From assembly GCA_001689495.1 (NCBI GenBank), contig LUJS01000023.1, positions 141,656 to 205,655 of the forward strand: a stretch of 64,000 nucleotides of DNA, read 5' to 3'. Source of the DNA: Bacteroidales bacterium M8 (GTDB lineage: Bacteria > Bacteroidota > Bacteroidia > Bacteroidales > Muribaculaceae). The position numbers and the translations under genes were made by a program. The notes under the pieces are model-generated. The model did not search any database, was not told the DNA's origin, and saw only the letters and a list, made by a program, of their open reading frames with translations. Each line of letters begins with the position of its first letter. Within the stretch, counting starts at the first letter, position 1. Positions 45,601 through 52,867 of the stretch are shown one piece after another.

Positions 45601-45621
45601 GTCAAGAAATATTACAGATAA
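42610..45621 (+). CDS. Secreted multidomain endo-1,4-beta-xylanase (GH10)
   Basis: A 1003-residue exported enzyme with signal peptide MTKIHSLIAASLIVSGVSAA. Residues about 21-180 look like a carbohydrate-binding beta sandwich (ICDFENHPVGTQW to YIDNIQLVG). Residues about 190-590 are a beta-helix-like region with autotransporter-type repeats (ISGGLRLLDGTVVIANDAA). The GH10 catalytic barrel spans about 615-940: RGHTLAWHSQVPEW, acid/base E752 in WDVCNEVLDD, nucleophile E869 in CIITELDIAL. The C-terminus (DLMGRPAEARGF...YSDGSVRTVKKYYR) is a sorting-tail-like end. It cleaves xylan backbones, and fits the GH43 and esterase genes 13 kb downstream. Confidence 0.94.
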   Translation: MTKIHSLIAASLIVSGVSAAPLTICDFENHPVGTQWTMWQSDGGGITSTATVEADPVDPSNKVLHVVLRDWGCHPEFELPAGLRGKALTDRYPMVRYDLYRVAGDNDDWKQFAAYLGSQELYRDEGYPNQGNRTEWITKTYTMRPAAEDNASDLMRLGIHHNNSEFYIDNIQLVGPLDDFISTEDGGVLDYCVDNTSASYRTISDNILVPAGVTTNVRTSRYSEWTGKVAGEGTLNIHAGGERSYLGTQSSKGATYPDWSGMKGSVHVYPYKDVAPNCGFYGLLMSSGTFQPDNLDASRCNELFAGMAVTLHAGATIAVESGTRALRFGELNTEQGSVLDGYYRKSSANSYYVIGGKGTDAVLAGRIKASNEGNKIGIIKEGAGSCVISGNDNDISGGLRLLDGTVVIANDAAATAAGRTGGATGRTGTIFVFKGATLSGSGSVAARTEAYGDISPLCGETLTFADYESETSDVKVVLHPEANIVCPVGNGTDHGLVDIRGTLSYNPQTQDFETSDKTPRLTIALADGAVPAVNEELTLLTASAREGEEWSLRIRYPKSCTWSVEQRRDGDGRFSVIARVTSLDYSGQGDIEDDDDNGAEGDWPDDDWSADINDDTPLRVYAEKLGKNIGMALATYRYDTSREDGEAGIAGREFNMLVGENEMKFDATEPSRNGFSYGGADAVMAAADRYSQSVRGHTLAWHSQVPEWVSKDGKKNNHNYSKRELLDILKNHIFNVVGRYKGRIVEWDVCNEVLDDDQSIVRTDPKAYRLRPSIWSTYIGEEFIDSAFVWARQADPDARLFINDYGVEFAGDTKTEAYHNLITRLRDSGRPIDGCGLQCHLTTGRLDTLKLEKNIRRYAEMGMECIITELDIALANPYAADALDVQAKEYGAVTRVFLRNDNCTSMLVWGISDNHSWRHNNPLLFDGSLAPKPAYYNVHAQMRLAAERAESGIGETLAAPSGAHVVSTVRTDLMGRPAEARGFVIEVNTYSDGSVRTVKKYYR

Positions 45622-45649
45622 CCCCTCGGGAATCCCCCTGAACACAGAC

Positions 45650-45679
45650 ACAGGCGGTGCCGCGTCCGGCACCGCCTGT
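45650..45679. terminator. Bidirectional terminator between GH10 and the S24 repressor
   Basis: ACAGGCGGTGCCG / CGGCACCGCCTGT (45650-45662 with 45667-45679), 4-nt loop. No long T-tract, but the stem is strong and the genes converge on it. Confidence 0.7.
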
Positions 45680-45708
45680 CCTGTATCGTCCCATCATTGG
45701 CCGGGGGG

Positions 45709-46395
45709 CTAAAGCCGAGGCTCGTAGTTGAGGATGGACTCGACTATGTAGAGCGAGCGGATGTCGGCGCGGGGCACGTCCATGTCGTCATATTCGGGGT
45801 TGTCCGAGTGCAGTATCACCAGCCCCGGGTCGGCGTGGCGGCGCACATACTTGACCATGCGATAGTCGTCGAGCTCGACCACGTATATCTGTCCCCAGAA
45901 TATGTTGCGGGTGTCGCTGACGGGGCGTATGGCCACGTATCCGCCGTTGACGATGCGCGGCGACATCGAGTCGCCGCTCACCTTGATGAGGCTTGTGTCC
46001 GGGGGTACGCCGGGTATGATGACGCGCCCCACGGGCCGTATCTCGCCGAACAGGGCCTCGAGGCTGCGGCATCCGGCGGTGACGTCGAGGTCGTAGACGG
46101 GTGTCCCCTCGGGGCGCGCGTCGGGCTCGAGGGGTTGGCTCAGGTCGATCTCGCCGGCCATCCGCGGCTTCTCGAACGGCAGGCCCTCGCCCGTGGTGAG
46201 CCATGTCTTGGATATGCCCAGATCGACCACGATGCGGTTGACGAGCCCCTCGGTAAACGGCAGCTTGCCCGACAGGACTTTGGACAGGTTGGAGGGGTCA
46301 ATGCGCAGCAGCGCGGCCAGACGGCGCTGAGACAGCCTGCGGGTCTCCATGATGTGGCGCAGGCGTGCCGACAGTGAGGATGGGTATTCGGTCAT
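45709..46395 (-). CDS. XRE-HTH / S24 (LexA-like) peptidase repressor
   Basis: The ATG at 46395 gives 228 residues. N-terminal helix-turn-helix: RLRHIMETRRLSQRRLAALL with IDPSNLSKVLSGKLPF. The C-terminal S24 domain has SGDSMSPRIVNGG with the nucleophile serine and DDYRMVKYVRR with the lysine of the dyad. Prophage CI-like repressors and chromosomal stress regulators share this design. No phage genes are nearby, so a chromosomal role is likelier. The promoter is flanked by an inverted repeat, which suggests it represses itself. Confidence 0.9.
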   Translation of the reverse strand: MTEYPSSLSARLRHIMETRRLSQRRLAALLRIDPSNLSKVLSGKLPFTEGLVNRIVVDLGISKTWLTTGEGLPFEKPRMAGEIDLSQPLEPDARPEGTPVYDLDVTAGCRSLEALFGEIRPVGRVIIPGVPPDTSLIKVSGDSMSPRIVNGGYVAIRPVSDTRNIFWGQIYVVELDDYRMVKYVRRHADPGLVILHSDNPEYDDMDVPRADIRSLYIVESILNYEPRL

Positions 46396-46408
46396 CGTTG
46401 TTGGTGTT

Positions 46409-46447
46409 TTGCCCACAAAGATAGTGTTTTGTTGGCAATATGACAAA
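46409..46447 (-). promoter_or_regulatory. Promoter and operator of the S24 repressor
   Basis: On the minus strand, TTTG (46447-46444), a 20-bp spacer and TATCTTTG (46423-46416) form a full promoter. TTGCCCAC (46409-46416) and GTTGGCAA (46431-46438) form an inverted repeat with one mismatch, 14 nt apart, covering the -7 box. Confidence 0.7.
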
Positions 46448-46448
46448 T

Positions 46449-46485
46449 AAAAAAAGGCTTCCGCCGCGTGCGGAAGCCTTTTTTT
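46449..46485. terminator. Bidirectional terminator after the LruC gene
   Basis: A 16-bp perfect stem (46449-46464 with 46470-46485), seven A on one side and seven T on the other. It ends the minus-strand LruC gene and insulates the S24 repressor promoter. Confidence 0.9.
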
Positions 46486-46515
46486 AACAGTCGGTATCTT
46501 GGTTTACCTCAAGGA

Positions 46516-48192
46516 TCACTTGGTCGGAGTGGCGGTTACGCCCTGCCAGTTGTGCTTGATGTGGTTGTCGGGGTTGACGCCGTCCTTGGTCCTCCACCAG
46601 TCGGCCTTCCAGTCGAGGAAGCCGTCATAGACGCCGTGGATGGGCTGCATCTCGCGGGGCCAGTGCCAGTCTACGGGAGTCAGGAACATCTGCGGGGCCT
46701 CGTACTCCGTGTCGGGCGTGGGGGCGGTGATGATGTTGGATGTGTTGTCGCCCTTCTTGACGATGACCTTGAATCCGCCCATGCTTGTCTCGCCCTCGCC
46801 GGGCTTGCCGTGGGTCGGGGCGAGGCTCTCGGCATCGCCCGAGGTCGAGAGCGAGAAGTCGGCCGGAACGGTTATCCTGACGCTCTTGCCCGCGCCCTTG
46901 CTGAAGTCGTGCACGTTGATGACCGAGTGCGAGGGGCAGTCCTGACCCCACCACGAGTGGAACTCGCCGTCGTTGGTGCCCTCGGGCACGATGCGCTGGC
47001 CGTCATACTCGAGATATACGGGGAGCGTGCCGCCCGATGCGAGTGCGGTCACGGTGGCGCGCTTTTCGCCGGCCACGTGGCTAACGCCGAACACGACGTC
47101 GTTGAAGTCATAGTCGAACGTGCCGCCGAGGTCCTCGCACGCCACGATCCAAGACATGGCCTTCGACTTCTCCTCGTTCATCTCCTTGTCGCCCTCGTTA
47201 CTGGTCACGGGGCCGTTGATGCGGAACAGCATGTCGTTCATGTCGTGGTCGCCACCGTCGCGATTGCCGTCTACCTCGGCGTTATAGTCCTCGACGCCGA
47301 GGGTGTGCGTGCCGTTCCAGAGATATGACACGAACGCGGTCCACGGTTCGGGTGCGCCGTTGCCGTTTACCACTGCCGAGGTGTATTGTCCTGCCTCGTG
47401 GCTGTGGCCTCCGTAGATGGTGTTGCCGATGTAATAGTTCATCCACGGGCGCGAGAATGCGAGGCGGCGGTGGTTGACGAGCTGGCCTGCGTCCTTGCCC
47501 TTGCGTATCCAGTACTGGCCGCCCTGTATGATGAAGAAGCCGATGTGGGTGCCCTTGGGGAAGGTGTACGTGGCCGTGCTCTCGATGGGCTTGCCGTTGT
47601 TGTCTATGTCATAGTGTACCAGACGGTAGTTGGCCGAGCGCATTCTGCCCGTAAACTCGGGCTCGAGTTTCTGATAGCCCTCTACGCCGGCGTTCTCGGC
47701 ATCGTCTACGAATCGTTTCGGACGCATGGCGTGCTGCCAGTCGCCCGTGGCGTCCTTGCCCTCGTTGTTGGGATTCTTGGGGTCATAGCCTGCAATGTTG
47801 CTCTGGGTGTATATTTCGCCTTTGTCTCCGTTGGTCTGATAGCTGCCGCCGTCGAGCTCTTTGAGGCCAAGATCGTGCATCCAGCCGTTGTAGACATGCT
47901 CGAACATGATGTTGTTGCCGGGGAAGGCATTGTATATCAGTATGAATTTGGGCTTCTTGAGCAGGGCTGCGATGTCGTTTCGCTCGCTCTCGTCGAAGTA
48001 GAAATAGCCGAACGAGTTGAAGTAGCTGGCCGCGCCGAAGAAGTAGTCTACCGACACCTCGCCCTCTTCTTGGAGGATGTACTCGACACCGTTCTCGGGG
48101 TTGAGCTCGTTTCTGAATCGCTCGAGGTTGCACTCATAGTTCTCGTTGACCTCCTCGTGGAAACGGCCTGTCTTGGCGCCCACAAGCGTCAC
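46516..48192 (-). CDS. LruC-domain surface protein, N-terminus unresolved
   Basis: From the first usable start (GTG, 48192) the product is 558 residues. It has aspartate-rich DxDxxD-like segments (DGNRDGGDHDMNDML; FDYDFNDVVFG) typical of LruC-domain proteins of the Bacteroidetes surface. The same frame stays open and coding-like upstream to 48360 (ADEVEETVLYRDIFN, then TTPVTDLDGFKENYLG), but holds no ATG, GTG or TTG before a TAG at 48363-48361. There is also no signal peptide. The gene therefore looks like the body of a longer lipoprotein whose front end now belongs to the gene just upstream. Confidence 0.75.
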   Translation of the reverse strand: MTLVGAKTGRFHEEVNENYECNLERFRNELNPENGVEYILQEEGEVSVDYFFGAASYFNSFGYFYFDESERNDIAALLKKPKFILIYNAFPGNNIMFEHVYNGWMHDLGLKELDGGSYQTNGDKGEIYTQSNIAGYDPKNPNNEGKDATGDWQHAMRPKRFVDDAENAGVEGYQKLEPEFTGRMRSANYRLVHYDIDNNGKPIESTATYTFPKGTHIGFFIIQGGQYWIRKGKDAGQLVNHRRLAFSRPWMNYYIGNTIYGGHSHEAGQYTSAVVNGNGAPEPWTAFVSYLWNGTHTLGVEDYNAEVDGNRDGGDHDMNDMLFRINGPVTSNEGDKEMNEEKSKAMSWIVACEDLGGTFDYDFNDVVFGVSHVAGEKRATVTALASGGTLPVYLEYDGQRIVPEGTNDGEFHSWWGQDCPSHSVINVHDFSKGAGKSVRITVPADFSLSTSGDAESLAPTHGKPGEGETSMGGFKVIVKKGDNTSNIITAPTPDTEYEAPQMFLTPVDWHWPREMQPIHGVYDGFLDWKADWWRTKDGVNPDNHIKHNWQGVTATPTK

Positions 48193-48352
48193 GAGGTCTG
48201 ATGCGTGATAGCCCTCGGTGTCGTATGTGTTGTTGGGGCCGAGATAGTTCTCCTTGAATCCGTCGAGGTCGGTGACGGGCGTGGTGGCGATGCCGTAGAT
48301 GTTGAAGATGTCGCGATACAGGACGGTCTCCTCGACTTCGTCGGCGCGGCGC

Positions 48353-49354
48353 TCACAACTCTATCTTGCTGATATATGCGTATTGTCCTGTGACACGTAG
48401 GCCGCAGCTCTTTGCCTGATTGACAGCCCCGCCTTTTAGCTCAAGTGTCACCGTTCCCTCTTCTTCCTGAAGCTTAAATACGTCGCTGTGCAGGTCATGC
48501 CAGTCGCCGTCCATAATTTTGAGCTGATTATATTGATAAGCGGGGTTCTTCCTGTATGTCACCCGTACTTCAATTCGGTTGCTCACGATGTCGGTAGGGA
48601 GTGGGTCGGATTTCATGTTTCTTCCCCATATCTTGTATTCATCTCCTTGGTTCTCTGTATAGCCAAGGTCAAACCATTCCTCGTCTAACTCATCCAGTGT
48701 GCCAAGGTCGTTGATTCCAACCTGGACATGCAGGGAGGTAAAGGTGTCGAGATATTTGTAATCCGGCTCTTTTGTGGGGTCTGAGAATTCTACCTTTGTG
48801 CCGTCGTTCTTGACGAAACCGTCCCAGAACGTGCGGTTCTCGTCGGTGAGGCGGATGCCGCCGATGGCGGGCGACTCGGTCAGGTCGAAGAGATGGAGCG
48901 AGTTCAGGTCGGTCTTGACGCCTTTGGTCTGGGCTGTCAGGTCGACGATGCCGTCGCTCAGGGCCACGTAGCGGGCCGAGAGGACGCGACCTTCGTGACC
49001 GAGCATGCGCACGAAGACCCGCTCGGTGCCCTGCGGGATGTCGAGATTGAAATCAGCAGCCTCTGATGCCGGGTATGAGGCGAGCAGGAATGAGTTCTTG
49101 GCTCCCGGCCATGCGGTGTAGACCTCGACGCGGTCTACCCCCTCGAGAGTCGCGGCGTCAATGCGCGCGTTGGCCCGCTTGGCTGTGTTCCAGCTCTGCG
49201 ACGGGTCAAATGCCCCGAATTGCTTGACGAATTCGCGGTTGTACTCCTCTTTTACCGGAGTCTGGATCTTGTCTGCCTGACAGGCGGCAAGCAACAGCAT
49301 TGCAGCCGTGTAGAGAGCAGGCACGAGCAGACGTCCGTGCAGCGATGTGTCCAT
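48353..49354 (-). CDS. Lipoprotein with lectin-like C-terminal domain, mosaic with the LruC gene
   Basis: A 333-residue lipoprotein: signal MDTSLHGRLLVPALYTAAMLLLAACQ with lipobox LAAC. Residues 30-150 (FVKQFGAFDPSQSW, then a beta sandwich) are the front end normally joined to an LruC body in Bacteroidales. Residues about 185-333 form a different beta-rich domain ending QAKSCGLRVTGQYAYISKIEL, like the carbohydrate-binding domains that end other surface lipoproteins. Hand counts give 42-53% G+C for 48361-48840 against 58-70% on both sides. The stop at 48355-48353 falls where the LruC frame opens. Confidence 0.78.
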   Translation of the reverse strand: MDTSLHGRLLVPALYTAAMLLLAACQADKIQTPVKEEYNREFVKQFGAFDPSQSWNTAKRANARIDAATLEGVDRVEVYTAWPGAKNSFLLASYPASEAADFNLDIPQGTERVFVRMLGHEGRVLSARYVALSDGIVDLTAQTKGVKTDLNSLHLFDLTESPAIGGIRLTDENRTFWDGFVKNDGTKVEFSDPTKEPDYKYLDTFTSLHVQVGINDLGTLDELDEEWFDLGYTENQGDEYKIWGRNMKSDPLPTDIVSNRIEVRVTYRKNPAYQYNQLKIMDGDWHDLHSDVFKLQEEEGTVTLELKGGAVNQAKSCGLRVTGQYAYISKIEL

Positions 49355-49494
49355 GATGAAGGATGATAAGTGGTAATTTGTGTATAGGTTTGTTTTCTCG
49401 TTATTATTGGTGAGGTGACTGTGTCATGGGCCGCGGCTGACTTCGTGAAAACCGCGAGCCTCTTACTCCTGATATATAATAGATTGTACCTCTG

Positions 49495-49502
49495 CAAAGA
49501 TA
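49495..49502 (-). promoter_or_regulatory. -7 box of the lipoprotein gene
   Basis: Minus-strand TATCTTTG, perfect match, about 140 nt before the ATG at 49354. The long leader has no evident structure. It lies in the 249-nt AT-rich gap 49355-49603. Confidence 0.55.
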
Positions 49503-49588
49503 TGTATAAAATTGTTTACGATGAATAGCATTTACAAATTTTAACTAAATATTCCGACAAACATACTATATAGGTGAGAAAAACTGAC

Positions 49589-49596
49589 TAATTTTG
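49589..49596 (+). promoter_or_regulatory. -7 box of the Yip1-like gene
   Basis: TAATTTTG, perfect match, ending 7 nt before the ATG at 49604; predicts a leaderless transcript for the Yip1-like/smpB unit. Confidence 0.65.
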
Positions 49597-49603
49597 CAAA
49601 CTT

Positions 49604-50149
49604 ATGAAAACCTACCTGAAATATCTGTTCCAGCTCATACTCTCGCCACGCCACGGATGGGAAGACATAGAGAAGGGCGACGAGGATGCCAACAGCCTGC
49701 TGTCGTCGGGCTATTATCCTCTCATAGCGGTGATGGCGCTCAGTGTCTATGCGGGTATGTTGTTTCACCGTAACGCCGAGTTCATCAAGCTCTTCGTCGA
49801 GATGGTGGTGCTGTTCGTGGTCTATTTCACGGGCTACTTCTTCGGGGTTTTCATGCTCTCGGTGTTTCTCGAGCCCATGATCGAGGGACGCTATGACGAC
49901 AACCGTTGCCGCACGTTTGTTGTTTACACTTTGGGGCTCTCGGCACTGATCACCATACTGTTCCAGTGCCTGCCGGTGACGTCGCTGGTGCTCTTCTTCC
50001 TGCCGTGCTATGTGGCGCTGGTCGAGTGGAAAGGCACCGCCTACATGAAGGTGCTGCCCGAAAAGGTGGGCCTCTTCATGATCCTCGCCATATTCGGCAT
50101 ACTGCTGCCCCCCTATGTGTTCTACTATCTTTTCACTTTAATCCTCTGA
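49604..50149 (+). CDS. Yip1-like membrane protein
   Basis: A 181-residue protein starting [25 protein letters not shown], with five hydrophobic segments. The N-terminal P-x-x-x-W element followed by about five helices is the Yip1-domain pattern common in Bacteroidetes. Function unknown. It lies 8 nt before smpB and is probably co-transcribed with it. Confidence 0.72.
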   Translation: MKTYLKYLFQLILSPRHGWEDIEKGDEDANSLLSSGYYPLIAVMALSVYAGMLFHRNAEFIKLFVEMVVLFVVYFTGYFFGVFMLSVFLEPMIEGRYDDNRCRTFVVYTLGLSALITILFQCLPVTSLVLFFLPCYVALVEWKGTAYMKVLPEKVGLFMILAIFGILLPPYVFYYLFTLIL

Positions 50150-50157
50150 CACACCCA

Positions 50158-50625
50158 ATGGCACGCAACAATACAAAACACAAGGAAGTCAACATCAAGA
50201 ACAAACGCGCCACGTTCGACTTTGCCATCGGCGACACGTATACCGCGGGCCTCGTGCTGACCGGCACCGAGATCAAGTCGATACGCGACGGCAAGGCGTC
50301 GCTGGCCGACACGTTCTGCTATGTAGACAACGGCGAGGTGTGGGTCAAGAACATGTATGTGGCCGAATACTTCTACGGCTCGTACAACAACCACTCGGCG
50401 CGCCGCGACCGCAAGCTGCTGCTCAACCGCAAGGAGATAGCCAAGCTGCAGAAGAACGGCAAGGAGGCAGGATTCACCATTGTGCCCCTGAGGCTCTTCA
50501 TCAACGACCGCGGACTGGCCAAGCTGGTCATAGGCGTGGCCCGAGGCAAGAAGGAGTTCGACAAGCGCCAGTCCATCAAGGACCGCGAGAGCAAGCGCGA
50601 CCTCGCCCGCGTGATGCATAAATAA
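50158..50625 (+). CDS. smpB: SsrA-binding protein SmpB
   Basis: The ATG at 50158 ([22 protein letters not shown]) gives 155 residues. Family parts: [49 protein letters not shown] and the basic tail [21 protein letters not shown] that enters the ribosome A site. SmpB carries tmRNA to stalled ribosomes. A 23-bp palindromic terminator follows. Confidence 0.97.
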   Translation: MARNNTKHKEVNIKNKRATFDFAIGDTYTAGLVLTGTEIKSIRDGKASLADTFCYVDNGEVWVKNMYVAEYFYGSYNNHSARRDRKLLLNRKEIAKLQKNGKEAGFTIVPLRLFINDRGLAKLVIGVARGKKEFDKRQSIKDRESKRDLARVMHK

Positions 50626-50641
50626 TTGCGTTAGAAAAATA

Positions 50642-50687
50642 AAAACAACGGATAATGCAACTTTAAAGTTGCATTATCCGTTGTTTT
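50642..50687. terminator. Terminator after smpB
   Basis: A perfect 23-bp inverted repeat with no loop (50642-50664 with 50665-50687), A-rich at one end and T-rich at the other. It touches the promoter of the toxin gene, whose -7 box starts 5 nt later. Confidence 0.88.
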
Positions 50688-50691
50688 ATTG

Positions 50692-50699
50692 TATATTTG
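50692..50699 (+). promoter_or_regulatory. -7 box of the MqsR-like toxin operon
   Basis: TATATTTG, perfect match, 4 nt before the toxin ATG. The -33 region falls inside the smpB terminator palindrome. Confidence 0.65.
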
Positions 50700-50703
50700 C
50701 AAT

Positions 50704-51057
50704 ATGGTTACGAAAGAAGATGTCGAGAGGTTTCTCGAAAATTTTTATGTCAAGGTCAAGGTCTTTGGCATCCGATTCAGGGATGACAGGGACAAGAACC
50801 GCAATACGCTCCTCGAACTCGAGATAAGTCCGAGACTCAGGGAGACCGTGGTGATGTCTCTGAAATGGAATGACTATTCCGAAGGCCCCATCACGGACGA
50901 GCTGAACCATCACGGCGAGATGTGGGTGTTCGGAAAGGATGTCAAGGGATCCGAGATCTACATAAAGATCACGATGGGCAGACCTGACTCGCATACGATC
51001 TGCATTTCGTTCCACAAGGCCGAATATCCGATGTCTTACCCTCTAAAAGATAAATGA
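50704..51057 (+). CDS. MqsR-like toxin (candidate, PanAT-type system)
   Basis: The ATG at 50704 gives 117 residues. The second half reads HHGEMWVFGKDVKGSEIYIKI then TICISFHKAEYP, recalling the MqsR core W-x-D-x-Y-x-x-x-x-x-x-G-x-x-Y-x-K-I followed by an I-x-S-F strand. MqsR is an RNase-fold ribonuclease cutting mRNA. The homology is weak and partly positional. The strongest support is the neighbour: one base separates its stop from an HTH-Panacea antitoxin-like gene. If so, the toxin is first in the operon. Alternatives: an uncharacterised effector controlled by the regulator. Confidence 0.65.
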   Translation: MVTKEDVERFLENFYVKVKVFGIRFRDDRDKNRNTLLELEISPRLRETVVMSLKWNDYSEGPITDELNHHGEMWVFGKDVKGSEIYIKITMGRPDSHTICISFHKAEYPMSYPLKDK

Positions 51058-51058
51058 C

Positions 51059-52015
51059 ATGGCAGCGACAAAACTGGCCGAAGGAGAGCGTCTGGTCACG
51101 GAGCTCCGCAGCGCCACATTCAGAAAAGAGGAATACCGCTATGTGTTCACCGGCATTGCCGACGCTCATGGCGACGTCTGGACCACGACCCAACTTGACG
51201 AGGCCAATCTGAATCAGGTCTATAATCAGTATAGGGTACGCCACGGCATACCGTTCCCGCCTGAGATTGCCGCCCTGAGGAATCATTACGGGCTCTCGGC
51301 CTCGAAGATGTCAGAGATACTCGGATTCGGCATAAACCAGTATCGGCAGTATGAGGCGGGCGAGATGCCAAGCATCTCCAATGGCCGCATGCTTGTGGCC
51401 ATAAGGGACCAAAGTGTCTTCAAGACCTTTGTCGAGGCGAGCCGCGAGCAGCTTGGCACGAAGGAATACGAACGGATAATGAGGCATTTGTCCTCGCTGG
51501 GGCCTTATGTCGCAAACCGAGGCGAGCCCTCCGAGATGTCGGGCTTCTCGGTGTTTTCGGCCGAGAGGGTCAGGGCGCTTGTGCTTTATTTTGTCAGACG
51601 TCTCGGTGGCGTGTTTGTCACCAAAATGAACAAACTGCTCTTTTATGCCGATTTTCTTGCCTATCGACGCACCGGTTTCGGTCTCACCGGACTCGAGTAT
51701 CAGGCCATGCAATATGGCCCTGTGCCCAAGAACTGGGGCGCGGTCTATGATGCGCTCGACGGCGTGGCCATGAACGAGTATGTGATAAATGACCGTTCGG
51801 GCGGCATCAGGCTCGAGGCTGTCGGCGACACTGAGGCCGACATGGCGTTGTCTGACGACGAGCGTGAGATACTCGAGGATGTCTGCGCGCGTTTCGGCGA
51901 CGCCAATGTCAAGGAGATTTCAGATGCCAGCCACGACGAGGTCGGATGGATTGAGAATGTTAACGGAAAGGGGTGCATATCCTATAACTATGCGTTCTAT
52001 CTCTCGATGCACTGA
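51059..52015 (+). CDS. HTH-Panacea (DUF4065/SocA-like) antitoxin
   Basis: A 318-residue protein. Residues about 60-125 hold an XRE-type helix-turn-helix (PPEIAALRNHYGLSASKMSEI then GINQYRQYEAG) whose A-N-L-N-Q-V-Y lead-in is like MqsA. Residues about 175-318 are a Panacea domain: ALVLYFVRRLGGVFVTKMNKLL, FYADFLAYRRTG, YQAMQYGPVPKNW. Panacea domains neutralise many unrelated toxins, and the family is known from toxin-antitoxin pairs. The N-terminus lacks the zinc cysteines of MqsA. The order toxin-antitoxin with 1-nt spacing fits. It probably also represses the operon. Confidence 0.82.
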   Translation: MAATKLAEGERLVTELRSATFRKEEYRYVFTGIADAHGDVWTTTQLDEANLNQVYNQYRVRHGIPFPPEIAALRNHYGLSASKMSEILGFGINQYRQYEAGEMPSISNGRMLVAIRDQSVFKTFVEASREQLGTKEYERIMRHLSSLGPYVANRGEPSEMSGFSVFSAERVRALVLYFVRRLGGVFVTKMNKLLFYADFLAYRRTGFGLTGLEYQAMQYGPVPKNWGAVYDALDGVAMNEYVINDRSGGIRLEAVGDTEADMALSDDEREILEDVCARFGDANVKEISDASHDEVGWIENVNGKGCISYNYAFYLSMH

Positions 52016-52033
52016 CCTCACGGACAGATACGG

Positions 52034-52070
52034 ACAGCGCCGCTCCCTGTGTGGGGGCGGCGCTGTTTTT
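52034..52070. terminator. Terminator between the Panacea gene and yebC
   Basis: ACAGCGCCGC / GCGGCGCTGT stem (52034-52043 with 52057-52066), then TTTT. Lies between convergent genes. Confidence 0.85.
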
Positions 52071-52090
52071 GGGGGGATGGGAGGGGGCGA

Positions 52091-52831
52091 TTATTCGGCG
52101 TCCTCTTCCTTCATGTTGTGGAATACGTTCTGCACGTCCTCGTCGTCCTCGAGCTTGTCGAGGAGCTTGGTGATGGACTCGCGCTGCTCGGGGGTAACCT
52201 CCTTGAGCTCGTGGGGGATGCGCTCGAACTCGGACGATACGATCTCGAATCCGTTCTCCTCGAGATATTTCTGGATGGCGGGATAGTCCTCGAAGCCACC
52301 GTAGAGAGCGATGAGTGCGTTGCCCTCCTCGTCCTCGTCCTCCATGAGTTCGTCAACGCCAAAGTCGATCAGCTCGAGCTCGAGGTCCTCGAGGCCCACG
52401 CCGTCCTTGGGCTTGATCTTGAATACTGACTTGTGGTCGAAGAGGAACGTGAGCGAGCCCTGCGTGCCCAGCGAGCCGCCGTGCTTGGTGAAGTATGAGC
52501 GTACGTTGGCCACGGTGCGGGTGTTGTTGTCGGTAGCGGCCTCGACGAAGATGGCGATGCCGTGGGGGCCGTATCCCTCGTAGGTGATTTCCTTGTAGTC
52601 GCCGGCGTCCTTGTCGGTGGCTTTCTTGATGGCGCGCTCCACAGTGTCCTTGGGCATGTTTGCTGCCTTGGCGTTCTGCATCAGCGCGCGCAGGCGGGGG
52701 TTGGTCGAGGGATCGGGACCGCCGGCCTTGGCGGCGATGGTGATTTCCTTGCCTATGCGTGTGAATGTACGGGACATGTTGCCCCAGCGTTTGAGCTTGC
52801 GTGCTTTGCGGTATTCAAATGCTCTTCCCAT
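52091..52831 (-). CDS. yebC: YebC/PmpR family protein
   Basis: A 246-residue protein starting MGRAFEYRKARKLKRWGNMSR. Conserved parts: FTRIGKEITIAAKAGG, NPRLRALMQNAKAANMPKDT, YEGYGPHGIAIFVEAATDN and GSLGTQGSLTFLF. Family members are described as transcription regulators and, more recently, as ribosome-associated factors that help translate proline stretches. It lies 36 nt after pheT. Confidence 0.96.
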   Translation of the reverse strand: MGRAFEYRKARKLKRWGNMSRTFTRIGKEITIAAKAGGPDPSTNPRLRALMQNAKAANMPKDTVERAIKKATDKDAGDYKEITYEGYGPHGIAIFVEAATDNNTRTVANVRSYFTKHGGSLGTQGSLTFLFDHKSVFKIKPKDGVGLEDLELELIDFGVDELMEDEDEEGNALIALYGGFEDYPAIQKYLEENGFEIVSSEFERIPHELKEVTPEQRESITKLLDKLEDDEDVQNVFHNMKEEDAE

Positions 52832-52867
52832 ATTGTTGTTTTGGTTGGTATATTCCTGATTTTGGTT

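Noticed and set aside
44023..45672. A 549-codon minus-strand frame opposite the GH10 gene
   Set aside because: Shadow frame; the plus strand has both catalytic glutamates of GH10.
45709..46395. S24 repressor as a sign of a prophage
   Set aside because: No integrase, capsid, tail or lysis genes nearby; xerD at 10590 is the chromosomal recombinase type.
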